DNA of 64,000 bases from Vitellaria paradoxa (GCA_019916065.1 CM034237.1:930001-994000); one strand, 5' to 3'; shown: positions 51,901 through 63,589, numbered from the stretch's first letter. The notes: generated from the letters alone by a model not told the origin. Numbers and translations: made by a program.

Positions 51901-54646
51901 GAGGCTGAAGTGAGAAGAATAGGGGAGCAAAAATGGTGGTTTGGTGAGCATCCTGTGTTACTTGGCTAGTTGATAGCAATTTGGCATTGTTCTAGCTCAA
52001 ATTCAACGCCATAACCGGTTTGAAAGAGAGTGCTAGGGCTACCATCGCATCCATGGTCTGAAAAGGTAATAGGAGCCATTAAGAATAAGCGTGGGGGTTA
52101 TCCTGGGGTCAACAAAGACGCTCCACTGAAGGCACATCTTCGACTAGCGTGAACTTGCGTTCAACATTCAAGCAAAAACATTACAGTCACTATCTCAACT
52201 GCAACATAGAGATGGATCAAGTGTTATGCCAGGAAGGAATCAAAATTTTGAACTAGTGCTCGGTGGGGACCATAGGGGAATGGAATACTAAGGTTATAGA
52301 AGCAAATGTGACAGAGACTTGGGCAGCAAATACAGGGAGGTGGTAATGGTATGGATGTTAAAGACATGAGTCCTCCTTCCAGTTCACTCTTCACATAGAG
52401 GTTAATGGGAGAAGAATAAAGCAGCAAAAATAGTGTTTTTGTGAACATGCACTGTTACTTGCCTAGTTAGTGCTGACCGGGCATTGTTTTAGGTCGGATT
52501 CAATGCCATAAGCAGTTTGGGTGAAAGTGCAGGGTTACCATCACCTCTGTGGTCCAAAAAGACATTGACAACCAGTGGGAATAAGTATGGAGGTTATCCA
52601 GGGGTGGACAGAGATGCTTCACCACAGGCACATCTTCAATTGGCTTGAACATCTATTTGATGTTCAAGCATTAAGATTATGGTCACTATATCAATTGTGG
52701 TGGGATCTACCAGATTTGTGGTTCCATCGTGGAGCAAATTAGAACCAAGGGCTTCAGTTATGGTGCATAGATTGTAGGAGTGGAAGAAGACTATGGTTCT
52801 CAACCATGGCTAGGATAAGTGGAAATCAAGCAGAGTGGCAGGCAAAATGGGACACTTCGGCAAGGATGGTACAAACTACAAACACTCATTTATATTAATT
52901 AGTCTTGATGAGGGTAAATTTGTTATTGCAAACAAATAATATTGATCTCAGCAAACTCCTTCCAGTCAACTAAGAATAGACTAATGTATAGGTTAATAAA
53001 TTTATTTATTGATTGATAAGTTACATAGGGTTAATTATTCACACTAATTCAAATTTAGAGATGGTCTTGGAAATTTTTCAAACCCCACTAAAGATTTATG
53101 TATTTAGGCTTGAACCTTAAGGGGAAGGATGCAATTTTCCCTTTAATTCTGTGCCCCATCAACTTTCAAGGATCACCAAGCATTCACATCGTCTACGCAA
53201 CAGTTAACGATAGTAATCCCTTGTATGACATGGAATGTGGTTCAATTGTTAACTTCTCAATACAAATAAGTTAAACACTATGCATAAAATTTATTAAGGG
53301 AGAACACTTTTTAAGTGTCTCCATTTCGTAGCAACACAATTCTGAATTCCATAGATACCCATTTAACTACCCACTTTTCCTAAAAATAATGGTTAATAGC
53401 TAACACTAATTCATAGAAAGGGAAGAAAATATAAAGTGGTAAAAGAGGAAAAAGAATTAACGCGGCCCCCCGGAGGGGAATGCAGGTGAAGGAGAAAAGA
53501 TAAATAAGAAGATTAAAGATGGAGAAGGAATGGGAGATGGAGGAGAAGACGACATGCACGTAGTGTATGCCTTCACCCCTAGCTGATAACTAAACACCTT
53601 AATTCATCCATTTCTCTCTTTTTATTTAAAAAAAAAATGAACAAAGCTAGCCACTCCCTAGAGGCAGAGGTCAAATAAGCAATGAAGCTAAAGAAGAAAA
53701 TAAATAAATAAATAAATAAACAAAGCCATAACTACAGGATAAGAAAGGCTAGCCCAAGTGGAAAAGGACTCCCAACCTAACCAAAGGTGTTCGAGTCATT
53801 CCAACCTCTTCCCATAACAAATAATTATAAAAAAAAAAAAAAAGTTGAAGGCATAGCTACAGGGTATGCAAATAAGCAGGTTTATGAAGGAACATTTGTT
53901 CTATTACACTTATGGGCTTCGCAAGTACGTGCTAGGGAAGAGCTAGGTTTGGGGAATTGCACTTACGAAATTTTGGTTCTAAAGCAATTCACCCTAGCAC
54001 TCAGGGAGCGTCCTAGATAATAAAGAAAATCTTTTCAAACTTGATTGTGAGGGTAAGGAAGAAAAGGACGGAAACTATATCTTCCAGTACAAAATTTGAC
54101 CAATGACAAAGGAGTCTGGGGAAGTCGTCACTATAACCAATACATGATTCCAAACTGTGTCCTGCACAAATTTGATTTACTGATTAATTAATTAACACTA
54201 CCCAATTAAGATATACAACTACATCAAAGCATTGGAAAGATTCCAGAACAATTTGAGACTTGAATTGCAAAAATCAGACGAGATAAAAGCAGTTTCAAAC
54301 CAACAAAAAATTGGACTGAACGAAAAAGCGCACGTGTATGACAAGTTCAGTAAAATAATTACAAGAAATGGACCAGATAATAAGAAGTAAGGGTTTCGTT
54401 AAAGGAATACCACAAACACATAATAAAGTCAAGATCAGAATGGAATAGAAGATAAAATTGAGCAGAGAATAAAGATATCAAAAAACACCATGAAATAGAT
54501 AAGATGAAGAAGGGAAGGGGGTAAACCTGCATGCAAGTCTCGTCCCAATCATGGCCGAATCGGATGATGACAAGACGTTCTTCTTCAGCAAGGATCGCCT
54601 GATCCACCGCCCATCCGGAGTGCAGGTGAGGCAGCAAGTACGACAT
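48998..54646 (-). CDS. YLS8: YLS8/DIM1/DIB1, thioredoxin-like U5 snRNP spliceosome protein
   Basis: Two exons: 54527-54646 (40 codons, MSYLLPHLHSGWAVDQAIL then RLVIIRFGHDWDETCMQ) and 48998-49306 (102 codons plus TAA, MDEVLASVAETMKNFAVIYL through KDYSTKYRY). The junction is phase 0 with donor GTTTAC and acceptor TTTGTAG. The 142-residue length and nearly every residue match the very conserved plant DIM1 family. Its members are thioredoxin-fold proteins of the U5 snRNP/tri-snRNP needed for pre-mRNA splicing in the nucleus, and are not redox enzymes. The 5.2-kb intron holds a SINE and a 500-bp tandem repeat. The leader is pyrimidine-rich on the plus strand (GA-rich in the mRNA). The unit 1 copy is a pseudogene, so this is the only functional copy in the window. 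Confidence 0.96.
50160..51690. other. YLS8 intron, unit 2-specific part
   Basis: No gene seen. Sequence from about 50 to 53.7 kb has no counterpart in the shorter intron of the unit 1 pseudogene. Confidence 0.5.
51690..52705. repeat. Two-unit ~506-bp diverged tandem repeat in YLS8 intron
   Basis: Unit A (about 51697-52202) and unit B (about 52203-52705) start caacatagagatcgatcaag and caacatagagatggatcaag. Both contain gaggttacagaagcaaa or taaggttatagaagcaaa, then cattgttctagctc or cattgttttaggtc, then ggttatcc-ggggt and aggcacatcttc. No coding frame is conserved across both. The composition (less AT-rich, agaaatgg-type motifs) suggests decayed transposon DNA. Confidence 0.8.
53735..53835 (+). 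mobile_element. tRNA-derived SINE head (unit 2)
   Basis: Partner of 13150-13260, with box A-like gctagcccaagtgg and box B-like gtgttcgagtcattcc, followed by an A-rich tract. Immediately before it is a (TAAA)n run at 53698-53722. Confidence 0.6.
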
Positions 54647-54647
54647 C

Positions 54648-54690
54648 TCCTCTCTCTCTCTCTCCCCCTCTCTCTCCGCGTTTGTGGTTA
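54648..54690 (-). promoter_or_regulatory. GA-rich 5' leader region of YLS8
   Basis: Directly upstream of the YLS8 ATG the plus strand is CT-rich (cctctctctctctctccccc), giving a GA-rich leader or core promoter in the sense strand. A GA/CT-rich leader is common in plant housekeeping genes. The transcription start is not determined. Confidence 0.5.
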
Positions 54691-54848
54691 GGTCGGGAAC
54701 AAGGGTGCAGGGATAATTGAAAATAGTAGAGGGGAAAGGAAAGGAAGGTGCCCAAACTTGCTCAAGCTAGGTCGGGAACAAGGGTGCAGTAATAATTGAA
54801 AATAGTAGAGGGGAAAGGAAAAGAAGGAGCCCAAACTTGCTCAAGTTC
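54691..54848. repeat. 79-bp tandem duplication upstream of YLS8
   Basis: Units 54691-54769 and 54770-54848 both start ggtcgggaacaagggtgcag and end acttgctcaag, with only a few differences. Unit 1 (about 17218-17265) has one shortened version. It is 45-200 bp upstream of the YLS8 start codon, so it probably duplicates promoter sequence. Confidence 0.9.
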
Positions 54849-54849
54849 C

Positions 54850-57300
54850 AGAAGGTGCCAGGCGGTACCATCACCCTAATTGATGATGCCTCGTCCAAAG
54901 CAAGCACACGTGTGAACGCCTTACGTTTTGTTTTTAACCGTAATAAGGGTGTGTTTGGAGATGTATATAATTGTATAAAATATTATAAAATTATAAAAAT
55001 AAATATCTCATAATTCATACATCATACAGTAAATAAAGAATTTAAATTTTACGACCTCGTAATTCGTATTTATAGAAATAAAGAATTTAAATTTTACGAC
55101 CTCATAATTCGTATTTATAGAAATTTATAGTATTTTTTTTTTTTTTTAATAACTCCAAACGGAGCTATTGATAATCTTACCACTGTTAGAAGAATGAATT
55201 ATTAAAAATTTATTTTAAATAAAAATATTCTCATAAATATATATAAAGTCATAGTTTAGTATATATTGTGATATTAATATTATTTTTAACACTATTTAAA
55301 TTGAAAAAAATATTATTACAAAAATTAAAAATACATACAAATTGATTATTTATACATATTAATATAACTATTTAATAGTATTTATTAAAATATATCAATT
55401 TGTCTATGTTTTCATTATTTGAAAATGTAATTATACTAGTTTTATTATTTTATATGTAAATATTATTTTATATGTAAATTAAATAAAATAAAAAATTATC
55501 TTTATTGATACGTTATTTTTATATTAATTTGTTAATATATTCAATTTTAATTGAACTTAGAATATAAATAAATTAATATTTTTTATTTTCTTCAAAGTAA
55601 GTGTTTAAAAAAGATTAATGATTAAGTATTTTTTTCGCCTGAGTTCTTATCAGGTTAAAATTTGCCTACCTAATAAAATCATGTTAAAAGTATATTTCTC
55701 AACCTTTAGGAAAGACCAATATGTGAATATATTCAAAAAACGAACCTAACGAAAAAAATAATTGTTTTCTTGTTCGAATTTAAATCAAGCTCAAATTTAT
55801 GAAGACAATAAAAACATATTAAGCTATATTTTTAAGTTTTTTTGAAGGTTAGGAATGCAAATCTACGCCAAAAATAAACCCAAAGATAACATTGTCATTT
55901 TTCTAAATCAAGTTCAAATTAGTCTTTTTGAAATATTTCTCAACTTTTTTGTTTCTCAACTTTTTGAAACACTCAGAATACGAATTTGAGGGAAAAAAAA
56001 AAAACTAAAATAAAATTGTATTTTATAAGTCTAAATTTAGATTGATCCAAATTTTGTTTTATTGCTAAGAGATTTGTAGAGAAATATTTATTAACTTTTC
56101 AGAAGTTCAGAATATAAATCTAGACAAAAAATGAATTCAAAAATAAAATTACAAATTTTCAACAGAGAATTGATTGCTCGATAGAGAGCCGATATAACCT
56201 AAGTAACGTTTAAAGTGGTAAAAAATAAGAAAAAAAATGTGATTTAGATAACTTTTGGTATTTGATATTTTTAACCCAAATCATATTTTTTAGAGATGAA
56301 TAATGTAATTTTTAAATTTTTGTGGTAAGAAGTTGTAGAGAAAAACAATATGAATGGGTTTTTTTTTTTTTAATCCGTTTTCATTGATTTATTTCATTTT
56401 TTTTAAATTGTTAAACTTTTTAACTTTTGAATAAAAAAATTGAAAAGAGAAACCATGAGGATGATCTTTTTGATCTATTCCTATGAATTTATATCAAATT
56501 TGTTAAAAGATAATTAAGATTTGTCAAAAAAATATTAGAGTTTGCAAAAATTTATTGGGAAGATATATATAAAAATTTATGAGAATTTCACGAAATATGA
56601 AGTGACCAAAATGCACTTAGAAAGTTTTAAAAATTTTTAAAGATTTTTATAAATTTTTGTTGATTTTTTACAAACTAAATGGTGCCTTAATGAATTTTAA
56701 TTCCTCTTAATTAAACAATTTTTAACCCTCCAAACTCTCATACCCTTCATGCTAAACAACTAACCCATTAGGAGAAAAGATTTTAACACTTCAAATTTTT
56801 ACGGTGTCTACCAAACATAACTAAAAGAAAGTTGAAAATCATAAGACCACAATTACCTCATTTTAGCACCATGCCAAGCAGACCTTAAATGTAACTAATG
56901 TTCCACTGCTTAGATCAAAATTTACTTTTTGAAACAATGCTAAAAGATTAAATAAAAAAAAAATTAATTTTTAAATGAACAAGTCATGAAAAAGCTTTAA
57001 GATCCTTTTTAATTGTCTCCACTTTTTAAATCTCATCTACCATTAACTAAGTCACATTCACATATAACAAGTAATGATGATTTATTCTGATTTATTGAAG
57101 TTAAAATTGCCAGCACATTAGCTTTCTTAAAGCATCTAAGTGAATAAAATGAACCATAGATTTTTTTTTTTTATTAGATTGTACTGACAATCATTTATAT
57201 ATATATATATATATATAATGAAAGACTGAAATATGTTTTCTCAAGTTATAAGCGTAGATCGTGGGAGCCGCCATATGTAGCAAGAATATCCTTATATAAC
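54850..57300. other. Non-coding right end of unit 2
   Basis: No gene seen. It matches 17500-19230 in collinear diverged blocks. A MITE-like segment at about 54947-55166 (GGGTGTGTTTGGAG ... CCAAACGGAGCT) is not shared with unit 1. Confidence 0.6.
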
Positions 57301-57638
57301 TTTAATGACTCTTCATAAAAAATAAATAATAGCAAACCTAAGAAGCACAGACAAGCCACAACATAACAAACTCCACACACACAGAGTCAGTTGTGGTTAT
57401 CCAGAGACTTCTATCACTGGGTTTAAACGGTGAATGCTGCTGCATTGAACAATCCAAAAATGGCATAAAACATCCCATAAATGGAAATATTTATTAAAAA
57501 TTAGGATGGATGTGCCTCCCATCTTGACGTGAGACTTCAAACAAAGTTGCTGCAATTTCAACATTGCTAAGCAATTAGAAAACTGGTAAGCAATCGTCAG
57601 AAATACCAAAAAATTTACGTCATTTTGGAATGCCTTAT

Positions 57639-60600
57639 TCAGGACCTCCCATCCCATTCTTCATAGAAGTCATTCAGGAAGTCCTCCATGAACTCGTGCC
57701 TTTTCTCAGCCCTCCTCTGCCCAGCCTGACATTTCATCCATCATCACATGCTAAACTTTGCCAACTTAAAATACTTGATATATATATATATATATATATA
57801 TACATACATACATGATACATATATTGGAATGAAATGCTTTAATGCACGTGCATGTATACTTCTCAATTCCAAGATACAGTTAAATAAAAGCAGAAACGCT
57901 GATACAAGTTTTCCTATGTAGACACTTGCATGGGTGACAAAAAACTGTAGGAAAAAATTACAGCGTGTTCACAAGAGTGATCATTCTAACCTTTGTCTTC
58001 ATTAAATCCTTCAGCTTCAGAAGCTTCTCATGAAAATAGTTCACAATGGTTTGCTTATTTTTCTCCATGTATTGTTCCTTCAACAATTCTGATCGTGGCA
58101 GAATGCTCGGGTCATATAGCACATTGTTCCTACTTCCACCGAAAGTAAAACAACGAGCAATTCCTCAAACCAAAGGGAAGGAGGGGAGGGGAGGGGAGGG
58201 GAGGGGAGGGAGCAGTGGTCCAAATCGTCACTAGAGGTAAAGCCATAATTCTGAATCAACCAAGAATGTAACATATTATTCATGTAGAAGATTAGATGGA
58301 GATACTGTTGGCACAGCAAAATGAACCATCAAGATATACTTGACTTTTTTAAGAACTAAAATAACACGTGTATTACCAATAGCACCAATAGCATCCAGAC
58401 GATCAGCATCTTGCACAACTCCAAATTCTATGGAATTTTTATTATCTGCATGTCCTGAAACTTCCTCTTTGAAACCTGAAAATTCAAGTAACGTATCAGT
58501 TAAACTTGATCATGCGTTAAATAGAAAAAAAAAATACGAGATATTCAAGAAGTTTGATGCCAAGCAACTTTGATGATTAGTCGGCCAAACATAAGAAGTG
58601 AATTATGTTTGTATAGTGGTGAAAAACAAGCATTTTGATCAAAATTACAAATCAAACATTACCATGAAGGAAATCTGATAAAAATGTGTGCGCACATTTT
58701 TTTATTTTTGGAGGGCCTTCAAACACCTCAAATCAAATAACCAAAAACTAAAAATAAAAATCAAGGACATGATAGAATTTGAATCAGATTAACATGAGAT
58801 GTGAACTGACCACAGTAACTGACACATTAGAATCAGATTGGACATTAGAATCAAAGTTTAGCTTTATCCACGGAACTATAGCCCATCATGCATGGCTTGC
58901 ATAGCTGTCTAAATGCAATCACATAGTGATAGAGTTTTGTCCTACTAAATGCAATCATAGAATCTCCAGCTCAAAGTTCGTAGAAAGAACAGGCTTGCCT
59001 TTCATACTTATTTTCCTGTAATGTTTCCTTTCAGGTAAATTTTGAGGTAAATTTAACAAGAGACAAGCTAGTAATAATTTGGAGGTAAAAATTGGAGAGC
59101 ACAACATACCAAAAGTGTCAAGGTTTCGGTATCTTGGATCGATTTTACAAAGTGACGGAGAAATTGATGGGGATATCGTACATAAGATACAAGCTGGGTG
59201 GTTAAAATGGAGAAATGCATCGGGAGTCATTTGTGACCGCAAGGTACCTAATAAACTTAAAGGAAAGTTTTACCGAACTGTTACAAGACCTGCTATGCTC
59301 TATGGAAGTGAGTGCTGGGCACTGAAGGGACAACAAGAGCAAAAAATTGGTGTAGCAGAGTAGAGAATATTGAGATGGATGAGTGGACATACAAGAAAAG
59401 ATAAGATTTGGAATGATTATATTAGGGAGAAAGTTGGTGTTGCACCTATTGAGAAGAAATTGGCAGAAACCCAGTTAAGGTGGTTTGGTCATGTGCAAAG
59501 AAGACCGCTAGAGGCTCCAGTGAAAAGAGTTGATCAAATGGTTTGTAGTCCAATAAGAAGAAGTAGAGGAAGACCTAAAAGAAAACTTGGAGAAGTTATC
59601 AGAAGAGACCTTATTATAAATTATTTACATCAAGATATGGTTTTGATAGAACACAGTGGCACCGTGTGATCCATGTAGCCGACCCCACCTAGTGAGATAA
59701 GACTTATGTTGTTGTTGTTTCCTTTCAGTAAAATTGCTAAAAATCAGCAGTGCACTTAGAGAGATGCATGCTGATATATGGAACACGATAAATTTTCTTT
59801 TAGAGAAGGTAAACTAATGCCGTAAAATTACATTATCCCCAAAAAAAGCTTACCAAGAGAAACTCACCCATTCCCTTTATGATGCTTAATATCTTTATCC
59901 TTCTGCTCTCCTCTACGCACTCGGCCTCAAGAAAGTCCTCAATCATATTCTCCTCTGATGGATCTCTATGACATTGTCAGGAAAGAAAGAATAAATGAGA
60001 AATTAATCATAAAAAATTTACCAATTTAATTCTATAACAAAAAGAGTATAAAGATAGAGGAACTTATGATTTATGGCTAGTCGAAATAAACAATGTATCA
60101 TGCTCTGCACAGATACAAACTGCTAAAAAAAGCACTTGCAAAAATGCCAAATGGAAACAGGGGATATAAATACATCTACACTTGCATGTGTTGCCAAAAA
60201 CATGCATGTGCATGCATTTTTACTTTCAGTTGAAGCAAGTGCATGCATAGAAATATTATTCTTACTATTTGGCAAGTAAAATAAAAAAAAAAGTGAAGCA
60301 CACGAACAAACATACATGGGTATAGAGAATAAAGAAGGGGTGCCTGGAAATGCTAAAGCACAAATAACAAGCACTTTTATGATTAAACAGGAAAGATTAG
60401 CACCAACCTCACATATTTGCAGTCTCCTGCAACCAAACATCCAACAAAGAATGTCATCAGTGACTCCATAGACGAGACCCCCAAAAAAAGTTTCACTCAG
60501 ATGCTAAAACACAACCACAAAGAAGCATAAGGAAATTTTTTTCATGAAAAGAATTGCTTTACTAGGTTTCCTAGATCACACAGTTATCATGCCCCAAAAA

Positions 60601-61130
60601 AATAAAAAATAAAAACTCACATTGATATTTTTATTTGTTTATTTATTTATTTAACACGAAGAAGAAGAAGAACAAGAATAAGATGGTTCATCAAGATGCT
60701 CGGACACACAACAAAAATAACAAGCCATGCAAACACATGCTGACCAGAGTTGATTTTTTATTTTCCTTTCAAATTTCTACAAATCTATTTAAAATTTAAA
60801 TTTTCTACTCACTACACAAAATTAACAAAAAATTTTTTACTCACTACACAAATTACGAAACTATAACTCTTACAAATTTAAACAAATTTAAATAAATTTA
60901 AACAACTCCAAACACTCCCATTATATCCGGTAAGGGGAAGGCACAATATATCAACTGATTAACATAGATGGGTATGCGAGGCACAGGAGGCTCTTGTTTC
61001 ATGAAATATATTCACAGCCAACAGGAAGAGAAGAAATTCTACAATACTGATTGCAGATATGAGTAAGCAGCAACAGGAAGAAAAGGCATAAATGCAAACC
61101 TATGTCATGAAGAAGTGCAGCAAGCTCTAC
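57639..61130 (-). CDS. HD-domain metal-dependent phosphohydrolase, 3' exons only
   Basis: Six exons on the minus strand: 61100-61130 (31 nt), 60408-60426 (19 nt), 59868-59965, 58377-58475, 57991-58163 and 57639-57725. They join in frame through GT-AG sites into 168 uninterrupted codons and a stop. The first two exons give VELAALLHDIG and GDCKYVR, containing the HD motif of the family. Then come DPSEENMIEDFLEAE, IKILSIIKGMGFKEEVSGH, VVQDADRLDAIGAIGIARCF (the downstream conserved Asp), RNNVLYDP and EFMEDFLNDFYEEWDG. This is the YpgQ/YedJ-like HD hydrolase family. The upstream exon carrying the first metal-binding His was not found. It may lie beyond the window, with the DnaJ pseudogene inside an intron, or the gene may be 5'-truncated. 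One intron carries a LINE. Confidence 0.8.
58175..58212. repeat. (GGGGA)n tract next to HD-gene 3' splice site
   Basis: Six tandem GGGGA-type units on the plus strand. In the transcribed (minus) sense this is a CCCCT pyrimidine tract 12-50 nt upstream of the acceptor of the exon starting at 58163, so it probably serves as its polypyrimidine tract. The plus strand can form a G-quadruplex. Confidence 0.9.
59035..59715 (+). mobile_element. 5'-truncated RTE-clade LINE with 13-bp TSD
   Basis: Plus-strand reading gives the reverse-transcriptase C-terminal region: FRYLGSILQSDGEIDGD, IQAGWLKWRNASGV, LKGKFYRTVTRPAMLYGSE, LRWMSGHTRKDKIWN, then LRWFGHVQRRPLEAPVKR and RGRPKRK. One in-frame TAG interrupts it at about 59361. 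It ends in ADPT-PSEIR then a (TTG)n tail, typical of plant RTE elements. The 13-bp TGTTTCCTTTCAG occurs at 59022-59034 and again at 59716-59728, marking a target-primed insertion of 681 bp. It is antisense to the HD gene, in an intron. Confidence 0.92.
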
Positions 61131-61408
61131 CTGCTAAAATATATAAGATAAATCGTTTTAGAACATGTATCAGCTATAGAGAAAGGGAAAACTGCCAAAA
61201 AGAAAGGTAGGAACAATGTTATTAAATGAAGGGGGAAAAGAAGAGCATTATGTCCTTTAATCGCCAAGGTTCAAAACATAGCAAAAATCATTCCTCGCTC
61301 ATGAAAAGGTAAAATTAATCGAAATTTTAACTTGATGGAAAAGGAAATTGCATATTAGCACTCTAATGATGGGCATATACTATATGTCATAAAAGCGCAT
61401 AAAGCAAA

Positions 61409-63340
61409 ATGCATTCCACAGCCAATCTTTTTGCTTGCACTCCTACGGCTGCTTCTGCTTCAATAATCATAGGTAGTAGCAGTAGGAGTAATTGTACTAC
61501 ATTAATAAATCCAAACCCCAAAACTTTCACTAGTTTTTACAATACTACCACTATTAATCCTCCAACTAGTGCTAGGAAGTACTCCCTCAATTCCATTACT
61601 TGCAAAGCTAAAGCTTCATCTTCTGATGATTCAGCGTTGAATGGAGAATTTGGATCTCTACAAACTTTTAAGAGGCGACAGCTCTTGTGATCTCTCCCAA
61701 ATTAAGATAGGATACCGGGCACTGCAGAAGAGGTGCCACCCTGACATTGCTGGTCCGGCATGGCTATCATTCTCAATCAAATTTACTCTTTTCTTTCAGA
61801 TCCCAATTCATATTCTGCATACAATAAGGTCACCCTCACTCTTACCATCTATACATGTATGTACACATATACACATATATATGCGCATGTATTTACCTGT
61901 CTCTTCTATAGCAGTAGTTTTAACTAACTAACTATGCATAAGAGACCCAAAATCCATGAATTCAGGAACAAGCAAAGATTGCAGAGTTACGAGGGTATAC
62001 TGGGAAAACTATATATTCAGTGTGGTTTGGAGCAGAAATGATGAAAGAGCCATGCGTGTGGATGAAGTCAAGTGTGTTAGCTGCTTTATATGTGCTTTGC
62101 TCGCCGAAAAGACATTTGCTGTTCAATCAGTTTATGGCAGAGCTCCGGTTGTTGCTCAATGGGCTGATCCTGAAAACAAAATCAAAGAGCCCATTGAAGC
62201 ATGTCCTGTCGATTGCATCTCGTAAGAATATTTATTAAGTTCTTATACTTGAAAGCAAATATATATATATATATATATATGTATTTATAACCCACCTCAA
62301 TCAACCACCCGATTGAACCTCAGTAGCGTTATTCTATCTAATATACCTATCTGATGGGTAAGCTCACTGAAATTATCAGGATTGTGGAGAGTCCAACCTT
62401 GCTACCTTAGAATACCCAATGTCAAAGCAGCCACGTGAAAGTGTAAGAATTGGTGCAGGCAATGCTGGGGGTACATGAGTTTCAAATATATTCGTTGGCA
62501 TCGATAAGTTCCAAGCCAGGCTTCAAGAAGCCATGATTAAAGCTTCTGCACAACAGTCCAACGTTAGTCCTAGGCTCTCAATTTTCCTTTTTTTCTTTTT
62601 TTTTTTTTTTCAATATTTGAATTTGTATTATCCAGGCAGCCAAATACCAACCTTACACCAAAAAAATAAATAAATTGCACATTTTTAAGTACCAAATTCG
62701 CAAAGAGAAGCAACAAGTTCAGCTGTTCAAGCAAGCAGAGCAATCTCAAATTGGTTCACCCAGTGCAGGACCAAGCAGTGAAAATTTGATACGTCGGAGA
62801 GGCAGCAAAGAGGGATGCACAAAATTACCAGATATCAGCAAGCTCCAAGAAGCTGCAGCAACTAGAGAACATGCAAGAGAGAATGGAAAACCCACCCTTC
62901 AAGTGCCATCAAATTACAAGCACAACGAAGAGTATTGGATTCCATCGAACCTAGTTCTTCCCCACACCACCACCAAGGATATCAGCTAGCTCTGAACCTG
63001 CCTTAAAGTCTGCTGCTTCTACAGAGGACAACTTGTCTGAAACAAATAACAGAGATTTCACACTAGGCAAAGGGAGGAAGAGAGACCCTTTGATAGTAAT
63101 GGGTGTTTCAATGGCAGCAGCAACAGTTGCAGCAGCTGTAGTTGGTTTACAAGAACTGAAAGGGGTGAGTAGCAGTAGTAGTGGGAGATTGGAAGAGCAT
63201 ATATGGAGCTCACTGGCATTGGGCATCATTAATAGCTCCCAATTCCAAGTCATTTTAGCAGGGATTGCATGGTATTTCATTGCTGCACATGTGGTAAAAT
63301 TAGTAGAAGGCCTTCGAAGCAAGATGTACAACAAAAGGGC
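61409..63340 (+). pseudogene. DJC76: Chloroplast DnaJ/ferredoxin (DJC76-like) pseudogene
   Basis: It begins with ATG and a Ser/Thr-rich chloroplast transit-like peptide (MHSTANLFACTPTAASAS). A J-domain follows (DLYKLLRGDSSCDLSQIK, ALQKRCHPDIAGPA with the HPD motif, then MAIILN and SDPNSYSAYNK). Then come EQAKIAELRGYTGK, a 4Fe-4S ferredoxin domain (VDEVKCVSCFICALLAEKTF, then EACPVDCIS), SNLATLEYPMSKQPRESVRI, a linker, EEYWIPSNLVLP, and two C-terminal hydrophobic segments. Splice sites near 61831/61969, 62224/62380 and 62561/62637 are recognisable, so it is not a processed copy. Lesions: frame shift near 61640, deletion near 61759, 1-nt losses near 62036 and 62390, an in-frame TGA at 62476-62478 and a frame shift near 62985. 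It cannot encode the full protein. Members of this family are plastid proteins of unclear biochemical role. Confidence 0.88.
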
Positions 63341-63589
63341 GCGCATGCACGCACATAAATATACAAGCAAGTTAGTTATACAGCCATATAGTTATATAAA
63401 CAGGTCAATGTATCCATCTACTGCTACATACAATGCCGACTTTTACAGAAGAAAAGAGATGCAATGACATTCCACGCAAAATCCTGAACCTGCGTATGAA
63501 ATAGCCATTTCAGAGGTAGAACTGAGGTTCCAAGATGATCCACTACTCTTTGTTTGTTATCTTGATTTCTGTTATTTTGAACAGAATCG

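Larger units (their letters stand above)
19900..57300. repeat. Tandem segmental duplication, unit 2 (functional copy)
   Basis: Direct copy of the 1-19230 region in the same orientation, with the NLP and YLS8 genes open. It is about twice as long as unit 1. The extra length is an L1 fragment and other repeat DNA (about 27.7-31.6 kb), the exons of a small membrane-protein gene, a local 2.6 kb tandem duplication (37.7-43.4 kb) and a larger YLS8 intron (about 50-53.7 kb). Matching ends near 57.3 kb, where the motif ctgaaatat...agatcgt...gcaagaatat of 19.15 kb recurs for the last time. Confidence 0.85.

Noticed and set aside
58175..58212. Possible CRISPR-like or structured repeat array
   Set aside because: Simple pentanucleotide microsatellite; no spacers anywhere in the window.
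58080..58319. 79-codon open frame near the GGGGA repeat
   Set aside because: Wrong-frame shadow of the HD-gene exon 57991-58163 and its adjacent intron repeat.
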